Assembly: GCA_946493085.1 (NCBI GenBank)
Contig: CAMMAC010000016.1
Location: forward strand, 1-36,506
Direction of reading: 5' to 3'
From: an uncultured Clostridiaceae bacterium
GTDB lineage: Bacteria > Bacillota > Clostridia > TANB77 > CAG-508
Length of the DNA: 36,506 nt
In this document: positions 15,873 to 24,709 of the stretch, piece after piece
Layout: each line of letters begins with the position of its first letter
Numbering within the stretch: position 1 is the first letter of the stretch
The notes under the pieces: generated by a model
The model's input: only the letters and a program-made list of their open reading frames with translations
What the model was told of the DNA's origin: nothing
The model's database searches: none
Program-made: the position numbers and the translations under genes

Positions 15873-15912
15873 CAAAAAGCCAGCCTCCCCAAAATATTTT
15901 AGGTGGCTGGCT
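15873..15912 (-). terminator. Terminator after ppdK (copy 2 of a duplicated terminator)
   Basis: AGCCAGCC pairs with GGCTGGCT, with an A/T-rich inner stem, followed by T5 on minus. Both copies share the flank CCTTATGT. Confidence 0.9.
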
Positions 15913-15945
15913 ACCTTATGTTTCTTATTTATAGTAGAAATTATT

Positions 15946-18570
15946 TTATCTAGGATTTTTGATAGCAGCTTGTGCAGCAGCAAGTCTTGCAATTGGCACT
16001 CTAAATGGTGAGCAAGATACATAAGTTAATCCTATATTATGGCAGAACTCTACTGTTGGAGGGTTTCCACCATGCTCTCCACAAATTCCAAGCTTAATGT
16101 CTGGTCTTGTTTGTTTTCCTAAATCTACTGCCATTTTTACTAATTTTCCTACACCAACTTGGTCTAGTTTAGCAAATGGGTCGAATTCATATATTTTCTT
16201 CTCATAGTAGTCATTTAAGAATTTTCCAGCATCATCACGGCTAAATCCAAATGTCATTTGTGTTAAGTCGTTTGTTCCAAATGAGAAGAATTCAGCTTCT
16301 TTTGCAATTTCATCAGCTGTTAATGCTGCTCTTGGAATTTCAATCATTGTTCCTACATGGTATTTTAAATCTACTCCTGCTTCTTTTATGATAGCATCTG
16401 CTGTTTTTGTAACAATGTCTTTTACATATTTTAACTCTTTTACTTCTCCAACAAGTGGTATCATAATTTCTGGAACAACATTCATTCCTTCTTTATTTAC
16501 ATTGATAGCAGCTTCAATAACAGCTCTTGTTTGCATTTCTGCAATTTCTGGATAAGTAACATCTAGACGGCATCCACGATGTCCCATCATTGGGTTGAAT
16601 TCATGTAATCCTTCTACTACGCTCTTTAAATCTTCAAAAGTCATTCCCATTTCTTTTGCAAGTGCTCTAATATCTTCGTCTTCATGTGGAACGAATTCAT
16701 GTAAAGGTGGATCTAAGAAACGAATGGTTACTGGATATCCTTTCATTGTTCTATATAATTCTTCAAAGTCTCCTCTTTGCATTGGAAGAATTTTTGCAAG
16801 TGCTTTTGCTCTTTGTTCTGGTGTTTTAGAAACAATCATTTCACGGATAGCTGCAATTCTATCTGGTGCAAAGAACATATGCTCTGTACGGCAAAGTCCA
16901 ATTCCTTCTGCTCCAAAATCGTATGCTTGTTTTGCATCTCTTGGTGTATCTGCATTTGTTCTTACTTTTAATTGTCTATATTGGTCTGCCCATCCCATTA
17001 ATGTTGCAAAGTTTCCAGAAACAGATGCTGGAACTGTATCAATTCTTTCTCCATATACGTTACCTGTTGAACCATCAAGAGAAATCCATTCTCCTTCTGT
17101 TACTTTTCTTCCATCTGGAAGTGTGAAGTATTTTTCTTCTTCGTTTACAATAATATCTCCACATCCTGCTACACAGCATGTTCCCATACCACGAGCAACA
17201 ACGGCTGCGTGTGATGTCATACCTCCACGAACAGTAAGTACACCATGGCATACGTTCATTCCATCGATATCTTCTGGAGATGTTTCTAATCTTACTAAGA
17301 TTAAGTCTTTTTCTCCTGCTTCATGCATTTCTACAGCTCTATCTGCTGTAAAGATTACTTTACCTGTTGCAGCTCCTGGAGATGCAGCAAGTCCTTTTGC
17401 TACTACTTTTGCAGCTTTTAATTTTTCGCTATCGAAGTTTGGATGTAATAGTTGGTCTAATTGATTTGGTTCTACTCTAAGTACAGCTTCTTTTTCTGTA
17501 ATCATTCCTTCTTTTACAAGGTCAACGGCAATTTGAAGAGCAGCATTTGCAGTTCTTTTACCATTTCTTGTCTGTAAGAAGTATAGTTTTCCTCTTTCAA
17601 TTGTGAATTCCATATCTTGCATATCTCTGTAATGTTTCTCTAATTTTTCTGCATACATTACAAAATCTTCATATGCTTTTGGATTTACTTCTTTTAAAGT
17701 ATCAATATGTTGTGGTGTTCTAATACCTGCAACAACGTCTTCACCTTGTGCATTCATTAGGTATTCACCAAAGATTTTGTTTTCTCCTGTAGCTGGGTTA
17801 CGAGTAAAGGCAACACCAGTTCCACAATCTTCTCCCATATTTCCGAATACCATTTCTTGTACGTTAACAGCTGTTCCCCAACTTCCTGGAATATCATTTA
17901 ATCTTCTATAAGTGATAGCTCTTGCATTATTCCAAGATCTAAATACGGCTTTTACACCTTCCATTAATTGTGTTTTTGGATCACTTGGGAATTCTTCGCC
18001 TTTTTGCTCTTTATAGATTGCTTTGAATTTCTTTACTAATTCTTTTAAATCTTCTGCTGTTAATTCTGTATCTAATTTAACACCTTTTGCTTCTTTCATT
18101 TCGTCAATTGCTTTTTCAAATAATGGCTTTGGTATTTCCATTACTACGTCAGAGAACATTTGAATAAATCTTCTATAACTATCATAAGCAAATCTTTCAT
18201 TTTTCTCAGCAATAGATGCAACTGTTTCTTCATTTAATCCTAAGTTTAGTACTGTATCCATCATACCAGGCATAGATGCTCTAGCTCCTGATCTTACAGA
18301 TACTAATAATGGATTTTTGCTATCTCCAAATTTCTTTCCTGTAATTTCTTCTAATTTTTGAAGTGCTGTGAAAATTTGGTCTTCAATATCTTTAGAAATT
18401 TTTTCTCCATCCTCATAATATTTTGTACAAGCTTCTGTTGTTACTGTGAATCCTTGAGGAATTGGAAGACCTAAATTTGTCATTTCTGCAAGGTTTGCTC
18501 CTTTTCCACCTAGTAGTTCACGCATGTTTGCGTTTCCTTCGCTAAAAAGGTACACATACTTTTGACTCAT
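15946..18570 (-). CDS. ppdK: Pyruvate, phosphate dikinase
   Basis: Interconverts PEP, AMP and PPi with pyruvate, ATP and phosphate. In anaerobes it commonly runs toward pyruvate and ATP. The 874-residue protein matches the clostridial enzyme in length. The N-terminal nucleotide-binding domain shows GGKGANLAEMTNLGLPIPQG and SVRSGARASMPGMMDT. The phosphorylated swivelling domain has GGMTSHAAVVARGMG with His454, and the C-terminal PEP/pyruvate barrel ends with FGTNDLTQMTFGFSRDD and GICGEHGG carrying the catalytic Cys. AAGGAGG precedes the ATG. It has its own terminator. With the PPi-type PFK it suggests PPi-saving glycolysis. Confidence 0.97.
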   Translation of the reverse strand: MSQKYVYLFSEGNANMRELLGGKGANLAEMTNLGLPIPQGFTVTTEACTKYYEDGEKISKDIEDQIFTALQKLEEITGKKFGDSKNPLLVSVRSGARASMPGMMDTVLNLGLNEETVASIAEKNERFAYDSYRRFIQMFSDVVMEIPKPLFEKAIDEMKEAKGVKLDTELTAEDLKELVKKFKAIYKEQKGEEFPSDPKTQLMEGVKAVFRSWNNARAITYRRLNDIPGSWGTAVNVQEMVFGNMGEDCGTGVAFTRNPATGENKIFGEYLMNAQGEDVVAGIRTPQHIDTLKEVNPKAYEDFVMYAEKLEKHYRDMQDMEFTIERGKLYFLQTRNGKRTANAALQIAVDLVKEGMITEKEAVLRVEPNQLDQLLHPNFDSEKLKAAKVVAKGLAASPGAATGKVIFTADRAVEMHEAGEKDLILVRLETSPEDIDGMNVCHGVLTVRGGMTSHAAVVARGMGTCCVAGCGDIIVNEEEKYFTLPDGRKVTEGEWISLDGSTGNVYGERIDTVPASVSGNFATLMGWADQYRQLKVRTNADTPRDAKQAYDFGAEGIGLCRTEHMFFAPDRIAAIREMIVSKTPEQRAKALAKILPMQRGDFEELYRTMKGYPVTIRFLDPPLHEFVPHEDEDIRALAKEMGMTFEDLKSVVEGLHEFNPMMGHRGCRLDVTYPEIAEMQTRAVIEAAINVNKEGMNVVPEIMIPLVGEVKELKYVKDIVTKTADAIIKEAGVDLKYHVGTMIEIPRAALTADEIAKEAEFFSFGTNDLTQMTFGFSRDDAGKFLNDYYEKKIYEFDPFAKLDQVGVGKLVKMAVDLGKQTRPDIKLGICGEHGGNPPTVEFCHNIGLTYVSCSPFRVPIARLAAAQAAIKNPR

Positions 18571-18714
18571 AAATAAAACCTCCTTATTTTATGTGTGTCT
18601 TAACTTTATATAAATTGTTAAAACTATCATATAACTTGTCCATTGGAAATTTTTACATATCCCCAATGACTTCTTTATTATATCTACATTTTAGCAAAAA
18701 GTAAAGACATTTTG

Positions 18715-20097
18715 CTAAAATTTTATTTTATCCTCTATCCATTTTTCGACATCTTCAATTTTTACTCTTACCTGCTCCATAGTATCTCTGTCCCTAATGG
18801 TAACACTCTCATCTTCTAGTGTGTCGAAATCGATAGTAACACAATATGGTGTTCCTATTTCATCTTCTCTTCTATATCTTTTTCCAATAGAACCAGCTTC
18901 GTCATAATCGCACATAAAGGTTTTGCTTAGCATACTATAAACTTCCTCTGCTTTTTCACTTAATTTTTTCGATAGTGGAAGTACGGCTACTTTATATGGT
19001 GCTAAAGCTGGATGTAAGTGTAATACTACTCTGCTGTCTCCTTCTTCCAATGCTTGTTCTTCATAAGCCTGGCATAAAAATGCAAGAGTTACTCTATCAC
19101 AGCCTAAAGATGGCTCTATGCAATAAGGCACAAATTTTTCTCCTGTCTCTTGGTCAAGATAAGTAAAGTCCTCTTTTGCATGTTCCATATGTTGTTTTAA
19201 ATCATAATCTGTTCTATCTGCAATTCCCCATAATTCTCCCCATCCAAATGGGAATAAAAATTCTATATCTGTAGTACCTTTGCTATAGAAACATAACTCC
19301 TCTGGGCTATGATCTCTTAAACGTATACTATCTTCTTTCATTCCTAAGGATAGTAACCAATCTCTGCAGAAATTTCTCCAGTAAGCAAACCATTCCATAT
19401 CTGTACCCGGTTTGCAGAAAAATTCTAATTCCATTTGTTCAAATTCTCTTGTTCTAAAAGTGAAGTTACCTGGTGTAATTTCATTTCTAAAACTTTTTCC
19501 TATTTGGCCAATTCCCATTGGTAGTTTTCTTCTCGTTGTTCTTAGCACATTTTTAAAGTTCACAAAAATTCCTTGTGCTGTTTCTGGTCTTAAGTAAATT
19601 TCTGATGTAGAATCTTCTGTTACTCCTTGAAAAGTTTTAAACATCAAATTAAATTTACGAATTCCTGTAAAATTTTCTTTTCCACAATTTGGACAAGTAA
19701 TATGATGTTCTTGCATATAAGATATCATTTGGTCATCTGTCCAGCCATCTACTACTTGTTCACAATGGTTCTCATGCATCCAATCTTCTATTAGCTTATC
19801 TGCTCTATGTCTTGTTTTACATTCTTTGCAATCGATTAATGGGTCTGAGAAACCTCCTACGTGACCAGAAGCAACCCATGTTTCTGGATTCATTAAAATG
19901 GCTGCATCTAATCCTACATTATATTTACTCTCTTGTATAAACTTCTTTCTCCATGCTTTTTTTACATTGTTTTTTAGTTCCACTCCTAAAGGTCCATAAT
20001 CCCATGTGTTTGCTAATCCTCCATAGATTTCTGAGCCCGGATAGATAAACCCTCTAGACTTACACAAATTCACAATCTTTTCCATACTATCTACCAT
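18715..20097 (-). CDS. glyQS: Glycyl-tRNA synthetase, single-subunit type
   Basis: Charges tRNA-Gly. The 460-residue homodimeric (eukaryote/archaea-like) class II enzyme has [15 protein letters not shown] near the N-terminus, a Cys pair DCKEC and CPNCG in the insertion, motif 2 [19 protein letters not shown], the motif 3 arginine in [13 protein letters not shown], and an anticodon-binding domain from about residue 360. The first ATG at 20097 is preceded by AGGAGGG at good spacing. A second ATG at codon 5 is less likely. A complete glycine-type T-box leader with its own promoter precedes it. A 12-base-pair hairpin (18688-18721) overlaps the stop codon but lacks a T-run. Confidence 0.97.
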   Translation of the reverse strand: MVDSMEKIVNLCKSRGFIYPGSEIYGGLANTWDYGPLGVELKNNVKKAWRKKFIQESKYNVGLDAAILMNPETWVASGHVGGFSDPLIDCKECKTRHRADKLIEDWMHENHCEQVVDGWTDDQMISYMQEHHITCPNCGKENFTGIRKFNLMFKTFQGVTEDSTSEIYLRPETAQGIFVNFKNVLRTTRRKLPMGIGQIGKSFRNEITPGNFTFRTREFEQMELEFFCKPGTDMEWFAYWRNFCRDWLLSLGMKEDSIRLRDHSPEELCFYSKGTTDIEFLFPFGWGELWGIADRTDYDLKQHMEHAKEDFTYLDQETGEKFVPYCIEPSLGCDRVTLAFLCQAYEEQALEEGDSRVVLHLHPALAPYKVAVLPLSKKLSEKAEEVYSMLSKTFMCDYDEAGSIGKRYRREDEIGTPYCVTIDFDTLEDESVTIRDRDTMEQVRVKIEDVEKWIEDKIKF

Positions 20098-20127
20098 AGT
20101 ATTCCCTCCTTTTTATTTTTGCTAAAT

Positions 20128-20337
20128 ACGAAAAAAACTTTCATCTCTAGCCTTTGTTTGCTAGGGACGAAAGTTTACTTCCGCGGTTCCACCCTAATTG
20201 GCAAGTTTGTATTACTTACCCTCTTTCTCTTTTTATATGCTCCAAAGCTCCCCACATAATTTAGGTAATTAGTTTTCACCAACCACTAACTCTCTTGCTA
20301 CCCTCTTTTATGTTTTTTCTTTTTCTTCGCATTTTCT
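20128..20337 (-). promoter_or_regulatory. T-box riboswitch upstream of glyQS
   Basis: On minus the hallmark AGGGTGGAACCGCGG lies at about 20181-20195. A stem I region rich in AGAGAG and GGTTGGTG is at about 20250-20310. The terminator pairs AAACTTTC with GAAAGTTT (20135-20142 and 20169-20176, inner CTAGC/GCTAG) followed by seven T. Uncharged tRNA-Gly should stabilise the antiterminator and raise glyQS expression. I could not place the GGN specifier triplet with certainty. Confidence 0.93.
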
Positions 20338-20343
20338 TGCTTT

Positions 20344-20372
20344 ATTCTAGCAAGTTTTTGATAAAAAGTCAA
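20344..20372 (-). promoter_or_regulatory. Promoter of the T-box/glyQS transcript
   Basis: On minus TTGACT (20367-20372), 17 bases, TAGAAT (20344-20349) with an extended TGC before the -10. Transcript start near 20337. Confidence 0.8.
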
Positions 20373-20378
20373 TTGATT

Positions 20379-20951
20379 TTATCCTAATTTTTTCGCAGTT
20401 ATGTCATATATATGCCAATGTTTTTGTTCTCCTGAGGCAGATTTTCCGTCTTTTTCTATTTCTTCAAATTGAATCAGTTCAAATTTATCGAATAGTCTTA
20501 TCACATTCTGTTTAGGTAAAGTAATTAAATTCGTCCACGAGTCTCTTTCTCCTAGGAAATTTCCTACAAAGTATCCTTTATCCACTATTGTACTTTCAAT
20601 CTTATTCCAAACAGTATAAAAACATTCCTTTTTTGTAAATGGTAGACTAAAATTAGCTACTACTAAATTGGCTTTTGGCAAGCTCATATTTCCAAATAAA
20701 GATTGCATAAAAGAAAATTTTTCTTGTTCTTGCACAGATAGCCTTTCTTTAATGATATTTTCTGTATTTTCTTTATCCACAGCTAATACTCTCCAATTAT
20801 TTTTTATGAGTGCAATAGTATCTCTTCCTGCACCGCATCCCAAATCTATCGCTTTCCCTGGCGTTACACCTAAATTTAAAAACTCTTCTATGTTCTTATG
20901 AGGTTTGGTTTCCTTTGTATGATTATAATATTCTTCCCATTTGTTATCCAC
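20379..20951 (-). CDS. Class I SAM-dependent methyltransferase, TehB-like
   Basis: The 190-residue protein has the SAM-binding motif I AIDLGCGAGRDTIALI (about residues 34-49), the acidic post-I residue in VLAVDKEN, and NLVVANFSLPF as motif II. The C-terminal segment GERDSWTNL ... EEIEKDGKSASGEQKHWHIY resembles TehB/tellurite-type thiol methyltransferases. That similarity is suggestive, not proof of substrate. The start is GTG at 20951 with GAGGAGG five bases upstream. It stands alone between a DnaA-box-rich spacer and the glyQS promoter. Confidence 0.87.
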   Translation of the reverse strand: MDNKWEEYYNHTKETKPHKNIEEFLNLGVTPGKAIDLGCGAGRDTIALIKNNWRVLAVDKENTENIIKERLSVQEQEKFSFMQSLFGNMSLPKANLVVANFSLPFTKKECFYTVWNKIESTIVDKGYFVGNFLGERDSWTNLITLPKQNVIRLFDKFELIQFEEIEKDGKSASGEQKHWHIYDITAKKLG

Positions 20952-21305
20952 AATAACCTCCTCATTGATATTTTTTCTATGACAAATACATTACTATATG
21001 TCAATTATTATTTTCTTTTATTTTGTCGGAACAAGTAAGTATCTGTCTAACATATGACAAATCTATGACTTTCCGGATATTTTATTACAAATTCGTTTCA
21101 AAGTAATATCATTTTTCTGTATTATGTATTCCATTTTTGTCATATTTCTAGTTATCCACAGTAAAAATAATTTTGTGGATAATGTGGATAACTCTGTTGA
21201 TAACCTATTTTAGTCACTTTGCGTTCACAAGTTTTTCACATTTCATTTTTGTTATTTTTTTATGAAAACCTATTTATTATTTGTATAAATATTATGGTTA
21301 CTTTT
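20952..21305. other. 354-base AT-rich spacer with a DnaA-box cluster
   Basis: No open frame with a ribosome site. The main content is four DnaA boxes between 21152 and 21203 (separate entry) in AT-rich sequence. Genes on both sides read leftward, so there is no gene-orientation switch as expected at oriC. Confidence 0.7.
21152..21203. promoter_or_regulatory. Cluster of DnaA boxes
   Basis: Perfect TTATCCACA at 21152-21160 (plus). Two back-to-back perfect TGTGGATAA at 21174-21182 and 21183-21191 (minus). One near match, TGTTGATAA, at 21195-21203. A weaker TTTTTCACA is at 21232-21240. Confidence 0.8.
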
Positions 21306-22277
21306 TTACCTTTGTTCTCCTTTTTCTCTACCCGCTATTGATAATTCATATGCGTTTTTTAGCTCTTTTTGCTTTTCTTGAAAAAAAGCTTCGTATCGTA
21401 TTCTTTCTTGCTCAGGTATTTTTATTTTTGTATTTTCTTCCACTTTTTTATAAGCTTCTTGTAATGAAAAATGTCTCATTACTTCTTCCAAATATCTAGG
21501 AAACCAACTTTCTTCTTTATATTGTTCTATAAAGGACTGTAAATCTGTTTTAGTATTATCACACTGTCTCCTTTTTTTAGTGGTTTTATGTATGCGACAT
21601 GCACAGTCTAAATCGTAGCAAGGAGCTAATTGAAAGTGATTATATTGATCTTTTATAATCCCCCAATTACCATTATTTTCATCCGTATGTTCTATAAATT
21701 TATGAAACAAAGTTTGTTTTAAAAAATCTCTTTTACATTGTTCTATATCTTCTATTCTTGCACCATTTTCTATTAAATAATCTTCCATTTGTTCTATTAT
21801 TTCCGTTATGCTAAATATATTATCATCTGATAAAATATCCAGACCTTCTACTAATTCTTCTTTTTTCTCCCTACTTCTAAAGTCTGTAGTCAATATAAAT
21901 TTTAGGTTAGTTTTGGGCCTATTTTTCACTCTTCTTGCAAAATAATATTGTGCACTTTCTAAGCCAAATTGCCTTGCTAACTCAGGCATCAACAAACAGT
22001 TATATCTAGCAATATTATAATCTGATAAATTTAGTCTTCTATCTACATCTCCTAAACTATTCTTTAACAATGCCAAACTTCCATCTGGAAGCATAATCCA
22101 ACCAATACAAGTTGCATAATTTGTAATATCTCTTATAGATTGACAGCACTTAGAAGAATCCAATAATATATTTCCCTCTTCATCCCATTCGAAATAATCT
22201 TTTACTAATGCGTTGAAATCATAAATAACTTTATTTTTTTGTAAATATTCTTCCTTTTCTCCTGCATCTTTAAACAT
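21306..22277 (-). CDS. HipA-like kinase-fold protein
   Basis: The 323-residue protein resembles the C-terminal kinase part of HipA/CtkA proteins. HTDENNGNWGII (197-208) matches the catalytic and metal-binding D-N/H-x-x-N pattern, and LAPCYDLDCACR (217-228) matches the LAPxYD segment. No HipB-like DNA-binding antitoxin lies next to it, and the N-terminal HipA domain is not evident, so I do not call it a toxin-antitoxin. It begins 14 bases after the galE stop with its AAGGGGAT ribosome site touching galE, so it should be in the galE transcript. Similarity is based on motif pattern only. Substrate unknown. Confidence 0.55.
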   Translation of the reverse strand: MFKDAGEKEEYLQKNKVIYDFNALVKDYFEWDEEGNILLDSSKCCQSIRDITNYATCIGWIMLPDGSLALLKNSLGDVDRRLNLSDYNIARYNCLLMPELARQFGLESAQYYFARRVKNRPKTNLKFILTTDFRSREKKEELVEGLDILSDDNIFSITEIIEQMEDYLIENGARIEDIEQCKRDFLKQTLFHKFIEHTDENNGNWGIIKDQYNHFQLAPCYDLDCACRIHKTTKKRRQCDNTKTDLQSFIEQYKEESWFPRYLEEVMRHFSLQEAYKKVEENTKIKIPEQERIRYEAFFQEKQKELKNAYELSIAGREKGEQR

Positions 22278-22291
22278 AATCTTATCCCCTT

Positions 22292-23305
22292 TTACTTTTC
22301 AGTTTGTTTTTCTATATATCTCCATGCATCTTGGCACATATCTTCTAACGTTTTTTCTGCCCTCCAGCCTAGTTCTTCATATGCCTTCGTAGGGTCTGCG
22401 TAACAAGTAGCTATGTCTCCTGGTCTTCTTTCTACTATTTTATAAGGAACTTTTCTGTTTGTTGCCCTTTCAAATGCTTTTACCATATCTAGTACACTAT
22501 AACCTGTTCCTGTACCTAGATTATAGATATACAATCCTTTCTCCTCTTTTCTTAGTTTTTCAATTGCTTTTAGATGTCCTTTTGCTAAATCTACTACATG
22601 AATGTAGTCTCTTACTCCTGTTCCATCTGGAGTTGGATAATCATTACCAAATACGGATAATTCTTTTAATGTACCACTTGCTACTCTCACAATATATGGC
22701 ATTAGGTTATTAGGAATCCCCTGAGGTTCTTCTCCTAAAAGTCCACTTTCATGACTTCCTACTGGGTTAAAATAACGAAGAATACAAATATCCCAACTAC
22801 TGTCAGAATGATATAAGTCTTGCAGAATTTGTTCAATCATTAATTTAGAAGTACCATATGGATTCGTGGTTCCTCCCACTTTGCAATCTTCTGTTAAAGG
22901 AATTTTTTCTGGCTCTCCGTATACTGTTGCAGAAGAACTAAATACAAATTTTTTCACATGATATTTTTTCATCATCTGTAATAATATCAATGCACCAGTA
23001 ACATTATTATGATAATACTCTAAAGGCTTTTGCACAGATTCTCCTACAGCTTTAAATCCTGCAAAGTTAATCACCACTTCTATATCTGGATTTTCTTCAA
23101 ATACTTTTTGCATTTCTTTTTCATCTAAATAGTTAATTTTATAAAATACAACATTTTTCTTGGTAATTTCTTTTATTTTGTCTAATACTTCTGGTTTACT
23201 ATTAGAAAAATTATCTATGATAATTACTTTTTCTCCTGCATTCAACAATTCCACTATGGTATGGCTTCCAATATAGCCTGTTCCACCAGTTACTAAAACT
23301 GACAT
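22292..23305 (-). CDS. galE: UDP-glucose 4-epimerase
   Basis: Interconverts UDP-glucose and UDP-galactose (or the N-acetyl forms), feeding galactose to surface polymers. The 337-residue extended SDR has the NAD motif GGTGYIGSH (7-15), FSSSATVYGEP with the catalytic Ser, and the catalytic YGTSK (Tyr and Lys about 149-153). RYFNPVGSHESGLLGE and RRPGDIATCYADP near the end are typical of GalE. AGGAGG precedes the ATG. The HD hydrolase gene lies 57 bases upstream and a HipA-like gene follows closely. Confidence 0.95.
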   Translation of the reverse strand: MSVLVTGGTGYIGSHTIVELLNAGEKVIIIDNFSNSKPEVLDKIKEITKKNVVFYKINYLDEKEMQKVFEENPDIEVVINFAGFKAVGESVQKPLEYYHNNVTGALILLQMMKKYHVKKFVFSSSATVYGEPEKIPLTEDCKVGGTTNPYGTSKLMIEQILQDLYHSDSSWDICILRYFNPVGSHESGLLGEEPQGIPNNLMPYIVRVASGTLKELSVFGNDYPTPDGTGVRDYIHVVDLAKGHLKAIEKLRKEEKGLYIYNLGTGTGYSVLDMVKAFERATNRKVPYKIVERRPGDIATCYADPTKAYEELGWRAEKTLEDMCQDAWRYIEKQTEK

Positions 23306-23362
23306 TTTAATTTCCTCCTCTTATTTCATTTATTTTTTATCCTTAGTTATTTTTCTATTGCA

Positions 23363-23908
23363 CTAATCTTTAAATACGTTTTCTAAAATTTTACGATATC
23401 TTTCAAATATAGGATGATTTTTATCTACTCCTTCTATGCAACTAGAATATACACTTGTATAATACCATTTTTGTTCTTCTGGATTTCTAGCAATTACTTT
23501 ATCTTCTCCATATTTCTTTATATTAGCTAGAGCATCCTGTAAATTACTTATTTTATCACAAGCCACAATTAACTTTGATCCTAATGGTGCCTTCTTTATA
23601 TGTTCTATAGTATGTTTCTTTCTATCTATCCAAGGTAATGACTTATCTGGTTCTGAAGCATCATACACATAGTCTTTCACTGTTTTTCCAAATTCTCTTT
23701 CTATATCTTCAAAGGTATGATTAGTATCTTCTACTACATCGTGCAAAATACCTGCTGTCACTACATCTTCATCACATCCGCATCTTTGTAGCATCATACC
23801 TACTGTAAACGGATGAAATATCATGTCAATATCTTCTACTTTTCTCTTTTGTCCTTTGTGAGCTTTTGTTGCATAATAAATAGCATATTCTATTTTATCC
23901 TGTTCCAT
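23363..23908 (-). CDS. HD-domain phosphohydrolase, RelA/SpoT hydrolase-like
   Basis: The 181-residue protein consists of one HD domain of the RSH hydrolase type: AIYYATKAHKGQKRK, HPFTVGMMLQRCGCDEDVV, AGILHDVVEDTNHTFEDIE (metal-binding HD in LHDVVED), and DKISNLQDAL. The same pattern is found in small alarmone hydrolases that cleave (p)ppGpp, but related HD enzymes act on other nucleotides, so the substrate is open. No synthetase, TGS or ACT domain is present. AAAGGAGG precedes the ATG. It lies 57 bases upstream of galE and is divergent from the P-loop kinase gene. Confidence 0.82.
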   Translation of the reverse strand: MEQDKIEYAIYYATKAHKGQKRKVEDIDMIFHPFTVGMMLQRCGCDEDVVTAGILHDVVEDTNHTFEDIEREFGKTVKDYVYDASEPDKSLPWIDRKKHTIEHIKKAPLGSKLIVACDKISNLQDALANIKKYGEDKVIARNPEEQKWYYTSVYSSCIEGVDKNHPIFERYRKILENVFKD

Positions 23909-23979
23909 ATAAAAAATTCCTCCTTTTTCACTTTCTATATTATATATTAAATTAATTTTAATAGCAATCCTTATTTCTA

Positions 23980-24008
23980 TTTACATTTATGTATATTAGT
24001 GATATCAT
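23980..24008 (+). promoter_or_regulatory. Promoter candidate for the P-loop kinase gene
   Basis: TTTACA (23980-23985), 17 bases, TATCAT (24003-24008), extended TGA before the -10, ahead of GGAGG at 24031. Confidence 0.55.
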
Positions 24009-24042
24009 TATTGCATTAAAAAATTTTATAGGAGGATATCGT

Positions 24043-24660
24043 ATGAGTATGCGGAAACCTTTAATCATCGAATTTACTGGACCACCTAATTCTGGTAAAA
24101 CTACACTAATCAAATTTCTACGTGATTTGCTTGAAAGCATGGAGTATCGCGTGGAAGTAAAACAAGAAGATGCAGAACTTGTTCCTTCTTGTATTCCCAA
24201 AAAAACATGGGCACGAAATGTTTGGATTACGTATGGACAGTTACAATCTTTAATTGAAACTAAATTTTCAGAAGCAGATATTATCCTTTTGGATAGAGGT
24301 TTTTGTGACTCTATGTTCTGGGCCGATTTTTTACAGGTTCAGCATATATGTACTTCTGAAGAATCCTCTCGTCTTCTAAAAATTCTAGACGAAATGGACA
24401 AAGAGTTTCATTTAAAGCCTGACTATTTATTTGTAATTGACGTTTCTACAGAGGTTTCTTTTAAAAGAAGATATGCCGCAAGTAGTGAGCCCGTTGTTTT
24501 GTCAACAAATGAATTTATCGATCTTTATAAGGATGAACTGGAGAAATTCTACAAAAAGGTAGAGCTGCCTATGTTTCGGTTAAACACTTCTCTTCTTACA
24601 CTGATTGAAATGCAAGAGATTGTATTAAATGAGATTCTGCAAATTCTGAAAAAAGATTGA
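24043..24660 (+). CDS. P-loop nucleoside/nucleotide kinase-like protein
   Basis: The 205-residue protein has a Walker A GPPNSGKTTL (13-22), an acidic Walker B-like segment DIILLDRGFCDSMFWADF with the DRG motif of thymidylate and deoxynucleoside kinases, DYLFVIDVS, and a lid-like basic SFKRRYAASSEP. This points to a small-molecule kinase of the dTMP kinase/AAA_28 type. The substrate cannot be named. The ATG at 24043 is chosen because GGAGG lies seven bases upstream. It is one of three plus-strand genes, uses CGG twice (codon 4 and in MFRLN), and has a less AT-biased codon choice than its neighbours, suggesting transfer. Confidence 0.78.
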   Translation: MSMRKPLIIEFTGPPNSGKTTLIKFLRDLLESMEYRVEVKQEDAELVPSCIPKKTWARNVWITYGQLQSLIETKFSEADIILLDRGFCDSMFWADFLQVQHICTSEESSRLLKILDEMDKEFHLKPDYLFVIDVSTEVSFKRRYAASSEPVVLSTNEFIDLYKDELEKFYKKVELPMFRLNTSLLTLIEMQEIVLNEILQILKKD

Positions 24661-24666
24661 TACCTT

Positions 24667-24701
24667 TTTAAAGGCGATTGCAAAAAACAATCGCCTTTAA
24701 A
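24667..24701. terminator. Hairpin between convergent genes
   Basis: Perfect 14-base stem TTTAAAGGCGATTG/CAATCGCCTTTAAA with a seven-base loop. It sits between the plus-strand kinase and the minus-strand transglycosylase. T-runs are short on both sides, but the stem is strong. Confidence 0.7.
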
Positions 24702-24709
24702 CTTGTTTA

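Noticed and set aside
16595..17464. Long open frame on plus inside ppdK (289 codons)
   Set aside because: It is antisense to a fully conserved PPDK domain, lacks a ribosome site and encodes no recognisable motif. It is a composition artefact.
18688..18721. Intrinsic terminator of glyQS
   Set aside because: The 12-base-pair hairpin is real but no T-run follows on minus, so it is noted only in the glyQS entry.
21000..21305. Replication origin (oriC)
   Set aside because: DnaA boxes are present, but there is no dnaA, dnaN or rpmH nearby and genes on both sides run in the same direction.
21306..22277. HipAB toxin-antitoxin pair
   Set aside because: No HipB-like gene is adjacent. The neighbour upstream is galE, and only the kinase-like C-terminal motifs are seen.
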